Of a DNA stretch of 58,068 nucleotides, positions 27,610 to 38,200 are shown piece by piece. How positions within the stretch are numbered: position 1 is the stretch's first letter; each line of letters opens with the position of its first letter. The stretch is from IMG/VR virus record IMGVR_UViG_3300006947_000012, positions 1-58,068 of that record; one strand, 5' to 3'. This DNA is from a virus. The notes beneath the pieces were generated by a model, which did not search any database, was not told the DNA's origin, and saw nothing but the letters and a program-made list of their open reading frames with translations. The position numbers and the translations under genes are program-made.

Positions 27610-29216
27610 TACGATTCTAGTATTAAGTATTCTACGTCACATTGTGTAGTATCACAATCTACATAAAATACTGGTGTACCCGCTGAAGGCATATATAAAT
27701 GTTCTCCTGGCCCTAGCTTAGCTATTAAATGGTATGTATCAACTCCTCCAGAAAACGTTGTACCTGTAATTTGACTTACCTCTATAAATGTACCCGTAAT
27801 AGCTGTATTACCTGCAGTACCACCGTCTTTTTTTGTTTGTTTAATCTTACCTATTTTTTCGTCAGCGTCAATTTCTAATACAAAAGGCCTCTTTTCTCTT
27901 TTAGCTTTATTATCTAATTTCTCTAAAGTCCTAGATATATTTTCTAATGTCTCTTCCATTGTAGTTGCAATAACAAAATCTGCAGTTTTGTCTCCTGTTC
28001 TTGCTTGTGCGGTAGCTGCCCCAGGAACTACACTAGTTAGAGTATAAACTTCTCCATTTGCAGAAGTTAGTATAATAGTTTTACCTGCATCTCCATCTAT
28101 ATTTGGGGAGCTTGTTAAATTATCAGCGCTAGATTTAATCTCCCCTTTTACAATCTCCGAAGTTTCTCTCGTATAAAAATTTACAGTACCTACTGAAGAC
28201 ATATTAGTAGCATAGAAATATGCTTTATTATCAAGACTATCTACTCTAGCAGCCTGTAAAGGTTGAGGAACTCCCGCCCCAGAAAATACAGTAGTACTTG
28301 CTTCTCCTGTTCTAATAGCAGAACCTTGTATAGCAATACTAGCATCATCTGTATAAGGCCCTGTCATAGTTAAAGTCATTACAGCAGCTGCCGGTGTAGC
28401 TCCCGGGCTAATTCTTATTTTACCTTCTGCGTGCGCTAAAGCTATAGAGTTATAAAGAGAAATTACGTGCGCATTAACTGAATCTACATTACCCGCTATA
28501 CCAGCAAACGAGGATGTATAACCTATACCACCTTTTGTAAAAGATGCCGTTACACTCCCTACCGCAGTAGAGTCTTTAAACGTTCCTGCTATAGTTGTGT
28601 TACCTCCTACACCTATAATAGTCTGAGTAAAGTTAATAATTGCAACATTACTATTGCTTTTACCGGCTGATATAGATATGTCTCCTGATTCATTAATAGT
28701 ATTGACAGCATCAGCGATCTTGTTTCTAACAGCTGTAATAGTAGTTAAACCACTTAAACCTACACTATACGCTATAGCTGTTGCGCTCGTAGAAGTTTTT
28801 GCAACAAGAGTGTTTGAAGCATTGAATGTTATAGTTAATGTTCTAGCTGCTGTAGTATGATTATCAATTAGTATTAATGTCTTATTAGTCCAATTAGTTC
28901 CTGACACTGCTGCCGTTATAGTTACTGTTCCAGTACTACCAAATCCACCTGATCTATTAGAGTAAGTTGTGCTGAATTCAATTTCATGTCTGTTGTTAAA
29001 GGAGTCTATTAAAAGGACTTTATCACCGTTTATATTAGCTGCTGCTGCGTCTAACTGTGTGTATGTAGCAGAAGCTCTTACTCCTAAATTAACTTTATCA
29101 GTACCATAGGTTCTATCGTCTCCAGTAGTAGAAACAGAATTTTGGGTATTAATATTTAATCTTTTACTAAAAAAGTCGCTACTTGTGAGTATTGTTTTAG
29201 TTGTTAGTATTGCCAT
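27609..29216 (-). CDS. Fibre-type virion protein, 535 aa
   Basis: The first residues (MAILTTKTILTSSDFFSKRL) resemble the start of the 428-residue fibre gene (TKTIVTKSDTKNEYL), suggesting a shared attachment segment. The body is rich in Thr, Ala, Ser, Gly and Val with repeated beta-strand patterns such as TFTKGG and GTGTVTITAA-type elements, typical of trimeric fibres. Residues about 430-450 contain a short charged helical stretch with EKIGKIKQTKKDGG. There is no catalytic motif. It lies between the LamG-like protein and the outer-membrane barrel gene. I infer a tail-fibre or receptor-binding component. Confidence 0.65.
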   Translation of the reverse strand: MAILTTKTILTSSDFFSKRLNINTQNSVSTTGDDRTYGTDKVNLGVRASATYTQLDAAAANINGDKVLLIDSFNNRHEIEFSTTYSNRSGGFGSTGTVTITAAVSGTNWTNKTLILIDNHTTAARTLTITFNASNTLVAKTSTSATAIAYSVGLSGLTTITAVRNKIADAVNTINESGDISISAGKSNSNVAIINFTQTIIGVGGNTTIAGTFKDSTAVGSVTASFTKGGIGYTSSFAGIAGNVDSVNAHVISLYNSIALAHAEGKIRISPGATPAAAVMTLTMTGPYTDDASIAIQGSAIRTGEASTTVFSGAGVPQPLQAARVDSLDNKAYFYATNMSSVGTVNFYTRETSEIVKGEIKSSADNLTSSPNIDGDAGKTIILTSANGEVYTLTSVVPGAATAQARTGDKTADFVIATTMEETLENISRTLEKLDNKAKREKRPFVLEIDADEKIGKIKQTKKDGGTAGNTAITGTFIEVSQITGTTFSGGVDTYHLIAKLGPGEHLYMPSAGTPVFYVDCDTTQCDVEYLILES

Positions 29217-29236
29217 TTTTTATGTTTTATATATTA

Positions 29237-29932
29237 TTAAAATTTATTGTTTAAGTATGTATGAATATCTAGAATGTTTGTAGCGGATAGCTCTCTATAA
29301 ATTATTAATATTTCTTGTATGCTACCTTCTAACAACCAACTAGTAGAATTTTTCCCCCCTACTTCTGAAAATATTAAATCATAAGTATTATCAGAAAATT
29401 GCTCTGTATCATTTTGAGCAACCCCATCTATATAGATTGTTAAAAGTCCGGATGAAGTAGCTGTTACCGCTATATTATAATATTGATCGTCTACAAGATC
29501 TGAAGGAGCGTTAAAGTTAAACCCTTTTGACTCTGACCCGCTAGTACCAGTTGCTTTTATTGACAGTCCATCACCTACATTTTTTATAAATGAGTTATTA
29601 CTACTGTCGTCTCCGGAAATTGCAGAATTAGCAGACCAATCGTCTTCTTTATATCTTATATATAGAGTCCATCCATCATTACTAGTATCTAAAATTCTAT
29701 CTACATTACACCCTAAAAAATCTCCTCCATCAAAAGTTATATGTGTTCCATTATCTGTGGGCCTTCTTGAAGCATTTGATTGAGAGAATACTTCAGAAGG
29801 TTTCATAAAATTCTTCCAATCATTTATAGTAGTAGATGTAGTTCTATAATCAGGATCTAAATTTAACCAAAGGATCAAACCATCATTACCTTGAGTAAAT
29901 GGAGCGTAATATGGCATATGAGAATTTATCAT
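29237..29932 (-). CDS. LamG/concanavalin-A-like lectin domain protein, 231 aa
   Basis: The sequence follows the LamG-like jelly roll: ITFDGGDFLGC (a typical first strand), GWTLYIRYKEDD, YNIAVTATSSGLLTIYIDG in the centre, and EGSIQEILIIYRELS followed by a terminal helix. The domain usually binds glycans or proteins. There is no signal peptide, in keeping with a virion protein. The ATG at 29932 lies two bases after the preceding stop; an in-frame ATG five codons later is an alternative start. Located among fibre genes, it probably contributes to binding of a surface polysaccharide of the host. Confidence 0.75.
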   Translation of the reverse strand: MINSHMPYYAPFTQGNDGLILWLNLDPDYRTTSTTINDWKNFMKPSEVFSQSNASRRPTDNGTHITFDGGDFLGCNVDRILDTSNDGWTLYIRYKEDDWSANSAISGDDSSNNSFIKNVGDGLSIKATGTSGSESKGFNFNAPSDLVDDQYYNIAVTATSSGLLTIYIDGVAQNDTEQFSDNTYDLIFSEVGGKNSTSWLLEGSIQEILIIYRELSATNILDIHTYLNNKF

Positions 29933-29934
29933 AT

Positions 29935-32778
29935 TTATATTGATTTATGTCCTATTAATGTAACTTTTAATCCTGCACCTGCAACTGTACTTCCTATTAC
30001 ATCTACATCTATTGTTATTACAGCATCATCTGCAATAGCAAGTGTAGGTGTAGCTGACCCTCCACCTGCCGCAAAAGCATGTGCAGTACCTCCAACAGAA
30101 GTTGTTGCACTAGCAGCTATTGTAAGTCTTACACCATTGTTAGCCCCATTTTCAAAGATGCTCGTATTATTTACATTAATATCAACAGTAAGAGCAGCTC
30201 CCGTTGGCGCGACACTAACACTAGCTCTAACATCTGTTAATACAAATGCATAAGGCATTCTAAATTGAACTTTCCTAAGGCTCGCAGTTAAAGATGTGGA
30301 TTCATCAGAAGCTGCTAGTAAAAATGATTCTGTTCTTAAAGATTCAACTGTTGCTAATCTACCACCTGTTTTACTAAAGGTTATATCTCCGTCTACATCT
30401 AGAAGTAAATGAGCTGCAGCGCCTGCCACATCCAAAGTACTTATTTTTGTAGTCCCTGCTACTGCTGTAGATATTCTAAAATAATCTGTAGCATTAACTG
30501 AAGCGGGATCCCATAGAGTAAAATCACTAGTTTCTGGAACTATATTCTCAAAATATGCAATACGTCCTACAGTATGTCCTCCTGTACCACTACTAGTTTT
30601 TCTTGTACCCCAACATTGAACACCCCCGCCAGCGCCAGTTCCTGTACCCGAAGATCCTCTTAAAATTACATACCCTCCAACAGCATTAGTTGGACCTCCA
30701 TTAATAGCAGGCTCTGCATAGATATTTAAATCGCTAGCATTAGCAGAAGTATTAGTATTTCCTATTATAGTTTTAGGTGTATATAAAATCTGTCCCCCAT
30801 CAGTAGCATTAAACTTAAAAACCTCATCCGTATGAGCTGCTAAGCTTCCACTAGCACCAGGCCAAATTCCTACAAAACATGTAGCATCATCTGTATCTGT
30901 TACTGCAGTTAATGCTGAAGGTATTCCAGTTAATGGTCTCTTTTTAATTAATCCCCCAGTCTCTACTAAGAAACTTGTTAATGACGCATCTGTTGCTATA
31001 TTATTAATTAATAATCCTGAAGCGTTAAGAGTACTTAATGCTGCCGCACTAGCTCCTGTCGAGACAATATCACCCCCACCAGCCTTTAAATTTATATCTG
31101 CACTGCCTGATGATAATTCTGCGTACGTACCTCCACTAATTACTGCGTGGGTGTTGGCTACTGCACGAATATACCCTCCTCCTGCTGAAGATATATCTAT
31201 ATCTGGGTCTGACCCAGTAGTAGAAATAAGGGTCTTTCCTTGAACTCCTACTTGCATCTTAAGTCCTCCAGCTGTAATACCCTTTAGTTCCATGTAGTTG
31301 GTTGAAGATGCTCCCCCATCACCACTGTGGCTGAATATAGCTGTATTGAGATAAGTGTGATCTGTTGTTCCAGAAGCTTTTTGGACTGAGGCGTTAAAAT
31401 ATACTCCTTGATTAGCCCCTGTACCTGTGCCTAGTCCTGACCCTATACCAAGATCTCCCCCGGATAAGTTTGTTCCAGCTCCTGATTTTCCCGCCAACAG
31501 GACCATTCTATTACCAGCAGCCCCAGAGACAGATGTTGTAGATAAGACTCCATGTTCTGCTCCACTAACTCCTGTCCCCAACGTCAAACTACCAAGACAC
31601 GTAAGCATATGAGCTCCATCATCCGCATTATATAATAAACCTTCATCTGTTTTAGTAGCTAAATTTCCAGTAGCAGATTCATAGAGTCCTACAAAACATG
31701 TAGTAACTTCTGTGTCCAGTACTGCAACTAATGATGCAGGTATACCTGATAAAGGCCTCTTTTTGATAAGACCTCCAGACTCAACTAAAAAGCTTGTTAA
31801 AGATGCGTCTGTAGCTATAGTATTAATAAGCAATCCACTACCATTCCATAAACCTATTTGATTATTATTTTCTTTCCAAATGTGTGTTTCTGTTGCAGAG
31901 TCATAAATTACATCCCCGGCAACATCAAGTTCGTAATGTGCACCATTATTATTAGTACTATCTACTGTTACATGTTTAGTTGCACCATCTACTCCAATCA
32001 AAAGTTCATGATAATCATTAGGGTCAGCTGGGTTAAAAGTTCTTATACCATGCGAGGCTCCTAAAGTATAGAATAAAGTATTCTTTATATATGTTTGTGC
32101 AGTTGTACCGCTTCCTTTAAGAGTAGCAGTATACAGAGATATACCAGATGCTACACCACCCCCAGTACCTGTTCCTAATCCAGCGTGTAAATTTAAATAT
32201 CCTCCTGCGTGATTTGTTCCTCCTGTTGTATCTCCTCCAAAAATATCTAATGCTCCCCCTTGAGCAGCGCCTGCAATTGCTTCTCTGTGTATTTTATATG
32301 CATTAGCATTAGCACTAGAACCCATTTTCAAAGTTCCTATTATATTTAATATCTCGCTCTGGGCATTATATAATAATGATTCATCAGTCTTAGGTAATAA
32401 ATTACCTGTTGCGCTTTCCCATAGACCTACAAAACATGAAGGATCTTCTGTGTCTAAGACTGCTGACGTTCCTGGTATTGTTACAGTAGTATCATTACTA
32501 GATCCAACTGTTGTAGTAACCCCAGCTCCTACATAATTTATAGATTGTGTAGTAGTTGTTAATTGGTTTCCTTCATCGAGGCTAGTTAAATTAGGAAGTA
32601 AAGTAAGCACAGAACGTTTACCTAATAAACCACTGTCTTCTACAACTAGACTTCCTGAAGTACTAGTATCTAAATCAGTAACAGTTAAATTGTATAGCCA
32701 TGAGTCTCCCCAGGTCTTAGCTGAAGTACCTATACCACCTTCATTATTTCCTCTTGGTACTAATCTCTTTGTTGCCAT
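29935..32778 (-). CDS. Tail fibre protein with three related modules, 947 aa
   Basis: The N-terminus (MATKRLVPRGNNEGGIGTS) is the common start of phage tail fibres. Three related modules follow, each beginning with a CFVG[LI]-type element (about residues 112, 355 and 630), then a KTDE or HTDE segment and a glycine-rich SGLGTGTG-like loop. Two modules share a nearly identical junction reading LINTIATDASLTSFLVE or LINNIATDASLTSFLVE, followed by GGLIKKRPL. The C-terminal 130 residues (FRMPYAFVLTDVRAS, then IGSTVAGAGLKVTLIG) are a beta domain common at the end of fibres. Modules have diverged, perhaps by recombination. I infer an elongated receptor-binding fibre. Confidence 0.8.
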   Translation of the reverse strand: MATKRLVPRGNNEGGIGTSAKTWGDSWLYNLTVTDLDTSTSGSLVVEDSGLLGKRSVLTLLPNLTSLDEGNQLTTTTQSINYVGAGVTTTVGSSNDTTVTIPGTSAVLDTEDPSCFVGLWESATGNLLPKTDESLLYNAQSEILNIIGTLKMGSSANANAYKIHREAIAGAAQGGALDIFGGDTTGGTNHAGGYLNLHAGLGTGTGGGVASGISLYTATLKGSGTTAQTYIKNTLFYTLGASHGIRTFNPADPNDYHELLIGVDGATKHVTVDSTNNNGAHYELDVAGDVIYDSATETHIWKENNNQIGLWNGSGLLINTIATDASLTSFLVESGGLIKKRPLSGIPASLVAVLDTEVTTCFVGLYESATGNLATKTDEGLLYNADDGAHMLTCLGSLTLGTGVSGAEHGVLSTTSVSGAAGNRMVLLAGKSGAGTNLSGGDLGIGSGLGTGTGANQGVYFNASVQKASGTTDHTYLNTAIFSHSGDGGASSTNYMELKGITAGGLKMQVGVQGKTLISTTGSDPDIDISSAGGGYIRAVANTHAVISGGTYAELSSGSADINLKAGGGDIVSTGASAAALSTLNASGLLINNIATDASLTSFLVETGGLIKKRPLTGIPSALTAVTDTDDATCFVGIWPGASGSLAAHTDEVFKFNATDGGQILYTPKTIIGNTNTSANASDLNIYAEPAINGGPTNAVGGYVILRGSSGTGTGAGGGVQCWGTRKTSSGTGGHTVGRIAYFENIVPETSDFTLWDPASVNATDYFRISTAVAGTTKISTLDVAGAAAHLLLDVDGDITFSKTGGRLATVESLRTESFLLAASDESTSLTASLRKVQFRMPYAFVLTDVRASVSVAPTGAALTVDINVNNTSIFENGANNGVRLTIAASATTSVGGTAHAFAAGGGSATPTLAIADDAVITIDVDVIGSTVAGAGLKVTLIGHKSI

Positions 32779-32789
32779 ATTTTATTATT

Positions 32790-33062
32790 TTAAACTATCT
32801 CTGGTATTATATCACCGTTTGAATCTATTTGAAAATGTCCTGAAGCAGCTGGGTGTACTTCAGGCATTATATCTCCATTACTATCTAAATCAAATGTGTT
32901 ACACATATCTACAATATTAAGTTGTGGCATTAATTCTAACCCAGCAGTACTTACATGCTCAAAGAAACACCCATCATAATGAGAAACCCCTCCCTGATAC
33001 GCTAGCACCACTTGCTGCGTTCCCCTTATAATTCCTAATCCTAATATAGTTTGAAGTGCCAT
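32790..33062 (-). CDS. Small fibre-region protein with duplicated DSNGDI motif, 90 aa
   Basis: The C-terminal half has two copies of a short unit: FDLDSNGDIMPE and FQIDSNGDIIPE, about 20 residues apart. D-x-D-x-N-G-D-I resembles a calcium-binding loop, but the position of the last acidic residue does not fit a canonical EF-hand. The N-terminal half (ILGLGIIRGTQQVVLAYQGG) is hydrophobic but without a clear membrane span. The gene overlaps the stop of its upstream neighbour. I do not recognise a family. An accessory role in fibre assembly is inferred only from position. Confidence 0.5.
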   Translation of the reverse strand: MALQTILGLGIIRGTQQVVLAYQGGVSHYDGCFFEHVSTAGLELMPQLNIVDMCNTFDLDSNGDIMPEVHPAASGHFQIDSNGDIIPEIV

Positions 33063-33424
33063 TATTTTCTATATGCAATAACTTTAACTACATCTGGCGC
33101 TCCCGTAACTGCTTTTAATCCTATAGATTTAAAGTCTCCATAAATAGGCATTCCAACTGGTAATACTATATCAAGGCTTCCAGAATTATTCAAAAATGTA
33201 GCTTGTGAATCTATACTCCAATTTACATCTGTACGATCGCTGTCCAATTTAACATCATCCGCTAAAGCAACTATACAATAAAAGTCACCTGTCCACGTTG
33301 CGTCTGCTTCATATATCAAATGCGCACCCTGCTGCCCATAAGGAGCTGCTAATATTTGCTCTATATTTGTAGTTAGTTGTGCTAATGTTTTTACTAGAGC
33401 TTCATTTGTTAGTTGATTTGACAT
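33062..33424 (-). CDS. Unknown fibre-region protein, 120 aa
   Basis: A helical N-terminus (EALVKTLAQLTTNIEQILAA) is followed by a beta-like domain (TWTGDFYCIVALADDVKL) ending KVIAYRK. This helix-then-sandwich layout is seen in small trimeric virion proteins. There is no signal peptide. It is translationally coupled to the 90-residue gene downstream and separated by four bases from the coiled-coil protein upstream. I infer a minor virion or fibre-tip protein. Confidence 0.5.
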   Translation of the reverse strand: MSNQLTNEALVKTLAQLTTNIEQILAAPYGQQGAHLIYEADATWTGDFYCIVALADDVKLDSDRTDVNWSIDSQATFLNNSGSLDIVLPVGMPIYGDFKSIGLKAVTGAPDVVKVIAYRK

Positions 33425-33428
33425 AATT

Positions 33429-33842
33429 TTATTTTATTATTAAAGCAATTGAAGATAACTCTTTTCCTGTTATCTCAGAAGGTAAGTCTTTTTCAGAAAG
33501 CAAAGCTAAATCTAATTCAATTTCTTGTTGTAGTAATGCTTGAACCTCATCTAATTGCGTCTTTCTTTCTGCAATTAATTTAACATTTTCAGGAAGAGCC
33601 TCTTTTTCTTTTACTTCTTCAACTTGAGTCTCCATGTCATATTTTTGCATCTCTGTTGCTAAAAGCATAAACTCTTCTGTAGGTATTGCTTTCTTTTCAA
33701 TATCTGCTAAAGCTTCGCCAATAATCTGATAGTTTTTCTGAACAGCTACTGCTAGTTTTACTCCTTTAAGATTTTCAATTGATTGTAAAGATTGCAATAA
33801 ATTTACTAAATCTTGTTTTACATACGTTTTTTTCTTTGCCAT
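33429..33842 (-). CDS. Coiled-coil protein, possible fibre assembly factor, 137 aa
   Basis: Nearly the entire protein is predicted helix with heptad-like Leu, Glu and Lys (LVNLLQSLQSIENLKGVKL, then KTQLDEVQALLQQEIELDL). It is highly charged with a basic start (MAKKKTYVKQDL). No domain is recognised. It is the first gene after the best promoter-like element of the window, so it heads the second fibre transcription unit. Small helical proteins at this place often serve as fibre chaperones or head-tail adaptors. This is inference only. Confidence 0.5.
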   Translation of the reverse strand: MAKKKTYVKQDLVNLLQSLQSIENLKGVKLAVAVQKNYQIIGEALADIEKKAIPTEEFMLLATEMQKYDMETQVEEVKEKEALPENVKLIAERKTQLDEVQALLQQEIELDLALLSEKDLPSEITGKELSSIALIIK

Positions 33843-33878
33843 TTTTCTAGTTTTTAGTTTTTTAAATTATTAATTTCT

Positions 33879-33909
33879 GCAAATATATAAAAAATATTTT
33901 ATATATCAA
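33879..33909 (-). promoter_or_regulatory. Bacteroidota-type promoter upstream of the 137-aa gene
   Basis: On the minus strand a TATATTTGC element (33879-33887) matches the -7 consensus TAnnTTTGY of Bacteroidota sigma factor. A TTG, part of the -33 element, is present 19 bases upstream (33907-33909). The gene start follows 36 bases after the -7 element. This is the longest gap inside the fibre region. Confidence 0.6.
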
Positions 33910-33912
33910 TGA

Positions 33913-35199
33913 TTATGAGAAAGGTGTTGCACAAGTCCCTATAGTAACAGCAGTTCCTTCTACTAACCATATAGCATTAGTTATTGCTGTATATTTTAAT
34001 CTTGTTCCTAACAATCTTCCTTTTGTGTCTGCATCTGCTATATATTGATGATCAGCTGCTGCCGGTCCTGCAATAGCAGTTGTAGCTCCTGCGTTAGTAG
34101 CTGTAGCTAATAAGCTTGGTGCCATTGTAATTATACCTTGTAATGTATCAGAGACTGAAGCTGCATTAATTATTAAACTTCCTGTAAAAGTTGTCCCTAC
34201 ATGAAACTCATAAGTTAATCCTGCAACTGCTGTTGGTAAAGTTATTGTTATACCTCCTGCTAAGTTTAATGTAAATATACTTCCTGATTGAGCTGCTGTT
34301 GGGCTACTTGTAGAAGCAGTTATATTTACTACAGGTCTTTTATACGCTAGAGTAGCATTAGCTTGTGATATTAAGTTTCCTGAACCATCCACTATTAAAC
34401 CAGCTGTACCACTTGCGTTCTGTAATGTAGTTATTTTTGTTGATAAACTTAAAGTATTAGACCCTGTTGCAAATGCTATTGATGAATCACTACACGCAAG
34501 AGTTGCAAAAGCAGGTGCCCCTGAACCCCCCATAAGAAGTTGTCCATTTGTACCAGCTGCTGAAACGCCAAGCACACCCGTATTATTTCCATAAGCTACC
34601 CCATTAAGAGTAAAAGATGTTTTTCCTGTTCCACCACTAACTACAGGAAGTGTACCATTAACATGTGTAGTTAACCCAACTTTACCATACGCTGGAATAG
34701 TTAAAGTACCCGCAGATAATAATACATTACCTGTTGCAGCAGCTGTTATAGATGCTAAAGTATTAGTTGCTGAAGCATACGCTATATCTCCTACTACCCA
34801 AGCAGTACTTTTATTAGTTCCTCCATTTGCTGTAGGTAATACTGTTGCGCCTACATTAGTTGTTAAACTTACTGTACTTAAAAATAATGAAGTAAGATTA
34901 CCACATTTAGAAAGATCAATTTTAGACTCATTAACACTTATACCTAAAGTAGTTCCATCTGTTATATTTACTATTGTATCTTCTGCTGCTATAGATTTAA
35001 ATTGTAAATTATTTAATTGAAATGCTTGTGTAAATATAGAAAATCCATTACCTGTAGATATAGGGTAAGAATATAAATCAGTTAACTTTAACTTAGTATC
35101 TATACTATTAGATATATTAGTTAAGTATAAATATTCGTTTTTAGTATCACTTTTAGTGACGATAGTTTTAGTTGATAAGTTTTTTACCTGTATTGCCAT
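33913..35199 (-). CDS. Tail-fibre-like protein, 428 aa
   Basis: The start (MAIQVKNLSTKTIVTKSDTK) resembles the 535-residue fibre protein. The body shows the phage-fibre repeat VVSGGTGKTSFTLNGVAYGN and the related VLPTANGGTNKSTAWVVGD, followed by glycine, alanine and threonine-rich beta segments. The C-terminal region is a small beta domain (YEFHVGTTFTGSLIINAAS). No catalytic motif is present. It lies directly downstream of the giant adhesin-like gene, and a promoter-like element follows it. I infer a trimeric fibre subunit or shaft. Confidence 0.75.
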   Translation of the reverse strand: MAIQVKNLSTKTIVTKSDTKNEYLYLTNISNSIDTKLKLTDLYSYPISTGNGFSIFTQAFQLNNLQFKSIAAEDTIVNITDGTTLGISVNESKIDLSKCGNLTSLFLSTVSLTTNVGATVLPTANGGTNKSTAWVVGDIAYASATNTLASITAAATGNVLLSAGTLTIPAYGKVGLTTHVNGTLPVVSGGTGKTSFTLNGVAYGNNTGVLGVSAAGTNGQLLMGGSGAPAFATLACSDSSIAFATGSNTLSLSTKITTLQNASGTAGLIVDGSGNLISQANATLAYKRPVVNITASTSSPTAAQSGSIFTLNLAGGITITLPTAVAGLTYEFHVGTTFTGSLIINAASVSDTLQGIITMAPSLLATATNAGATTAIAGPAAADHQYIADADTKGRLLGTRLKYTAITNAIWLVEGTAVTIGTCATPFS

Positions 35200-35211
35200 A
35201 TTTATATATTA

Positions 35212-38200
35212 TTAAAAATCAAAATTAGAATTATTTGCGTTAAATATTTGAGAAACTACTGCTTCCATCTGTGCTGGTGTTAATTGATCTCCTACTGAAC
35301 ATGTAGGACAAACTTCATCTAAATAGCCTGTAAAAGAATCTTGTATATCAGCTAGTGAAAAACATATATTTAAATTTTGTAACATATGTTTAATCATTAT
35401 TGTTAACCAAACCTGTCTTACATCTAAAACGTTAGAAGCTAGAGCTCCGTGTATTTTAGACAAAGCTTCGTTTGCTAATGTTCCTGGGCACTCAACTAAA
35501 TCAGCTAAAGCAGAATCATCAGTAACCCATACATTGTTTGTTATAAATCCAGTATTATCTGTAGCAGAGACACATGGACCTTTCTTTGTGTATGTAGTAT
35601 TAGGAAATCCTTCATCATCATAGCAAGCACCACAATCTAAAGGAACTTCGCAAGGAGCAGTTACATCTGATATACAAAACAGAGAACTACCTGATAGCTG
35701 AACTGTAGTTCCTATTGTAGGGCAACTGTATCCTATAGTTGTACCTATTTGTATTTCTATATTATCATAGGAAGAACTGCTTAAAGGGTTATTTGCATTA
35801 TCTGTTAATATATTAGAAGTTAAATCTCCTATAGTAAAAGTAGGACTTAACATAGCAGCTGCAAAGAAAGCACCTGCTTGCGCTCCAAACCCTAGTTTAT
35901 TTGGGTACACTTCAAAAGCTAAAAATGCATCAGTGCTAGTTGTATTCATAGCTTGAAACGATAGTGAATGTAAGCCTGAAGGTAGTACTACAGGAAATAA
36001 ATTAACATAGTCTGTATTGTCTGCTATTGTTGTTGCGTTACCAGTAGTTGCATCTAAATGAATATACTCAACACCATCTATATACATTTTAACTTCTTCT
36101 GATCCTGATATAGCTATAATGCTTTCTTGTGTAGTCCCAAAGTTTATCTCTGTTATTACACCAATAAACTCATTTTGTGGTGAGACTGGGAATACTCCAA
36201 CAGTACCGCTATTTCTCCAGATAGCAATTTGATTAAGCCTTGTATTCCAAACATTAGATATAGAATTAACTGCTGTTATGTCTGCTCCAATTAAAGGCCC
36301 AGAAGCATCATTCATTACAAGAAGATTAGATCCTGTAGTTGCAAGATCTCTTATTAACGGTAATGCGTTTACATTAATATTAATAGAAGATGCATAATTT
36401 ACTATACCAGTAAGAACATCGTATGGCCCATATAAAATAGCTCCATTAGAAGCAAAGTTAACTGGTGTAGCTTGCCCTAAATATAAATTAGGTATCAATG
36501 TCCAATAGTCAGGAGTAATAGTGTTAGCTATAATAGGCTCTATTTCAGTACTAATACACTCTCCATTAGTAGCGCTTCCTGGTACTAAATCTAACTCATA
36601 TCCTATAGGGCACACACAATCACAATTAATTGCTCCATATATAGATATTAACCCAAAGATACCATTATCAATTCCGACAGTAGAGATTTGAACACACCCT
36701 GCAGAGTCTTGAACATAAAATCTATATTGAGCACCTAAAAAAGATCCTCCTAAATCTAATGACACACTTACATCTTGTATCATAAAACTAGTAGCTGATG
36801 TTGTATAATGCGTAGCAGCATCAAAGTCAGAATACGTAAGACCTGAGTCTTCAGATATTCCCCATATATTATTATTTAATCCAATACTAGGTATAACTGT
36901 TCCTGTTAAAGTACATTTATCTGGCTCTTGGTCTAAAGGACCTATACCTGTACAATTAGTAAGTCCTGTAAGAGCACTATATACTGGTCCTGATGTAGCG
37001 ACAGCAGAGATAGTATAAGGAGGAGTACCTCCTACTAAATTTAATGATATAGCTCCAGCCGTATCTCCTGGGAATTGGCAATGACTAGTGACACAAGCGT
37101 TTGCGTCTGTAAAATTAGATAAAGGTATTAGCTCTATTTTAGTGCAAGATCCCTCTGTAAATGCTGCTCCAGCGGATAGACCTAAAGTCTGTAAATTAGT
37201 AGTTGGTACCCATGTACCTGACACACTAATTAAACATGACTCAAAGTCAGCGTGGCAGTTGTTATCATAAGAAGATAGCACTGTTTGATCATCAGGATCT
37301 GCGAAGTACTCTGAAGCACATCCGCTACCGTCTCTAACCCATATACTTTTTATACCTCCTAATAATCCTGTAAAAGTATATGTTCCTGTTACAGCTGTAT
37401 ATGTATTACCATTATCAATAGAAACTTCAATAGCTCCATTACCTCCGTGAGTTGTAATAGTTATAGAACCGTCTGGGCAGTCAATACAAGTAGGATGTAC
37501 CCAAGTAATATCATCAATATATACTATTGGATCTTGTAATTCTGTTATTGGAGCTGACACACCACCACAACTATCAGTTACTATACAAGTATATTTTCCT
37601 GGCCATTGTACTGCTGAAAGATCTTGTGTTGTAACACTAGACCATTGTGTGTTTACGTTAGCATGCCCTACTATAGAACATGTATTAGGTAATCCAACGT
37701 ATCCCCATAGATATGTGTATACTACAGTTAATATCTGATTTTCATATGTTCCTAGAGTAGGAGTAAGGTTTATAGATCCATTACACGTATTAACTCCAGA
37801 AGCTCCAAAAGAACTGCAACCACAACAAGTAGGATCAACATGCGTAGTTGTAGCTACAACATTTTGATAGTCAGACGCTAATATAGTAGCAGTATGCAAA
37901 GAATCACATTGCCCTGTACCTCCATTCTCTACTAATTTAATATCCCAAGAACTACCGCCAGTAAACTGCAAATTAGATCCACCTGCTTTATCTCCTCCTG
38001 CTCCTCCTGTTATTTGGAAGTATGTGTTAGACGCAACATTAGAAGTGTCGTAAGCGAGTCCTGTTGAAACAATATTACCTGTTGGTGTATCATAAGCTTG
38101 AACAGATGTTATACTTAAATTAGTACCTGAACTATTTGTTACTTGTTGGTAAGAACCACCACCTGAAGGCTTAATATAAACATCATATGGAAATGTACCT

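Noticed and set aside
33884-33906. AT-only near-palindrome downstream of the 428-aa fibre gene
   Set aside because: The stem has no G-C pairs and overlaps the promoter spacer; not a convincing terminator.
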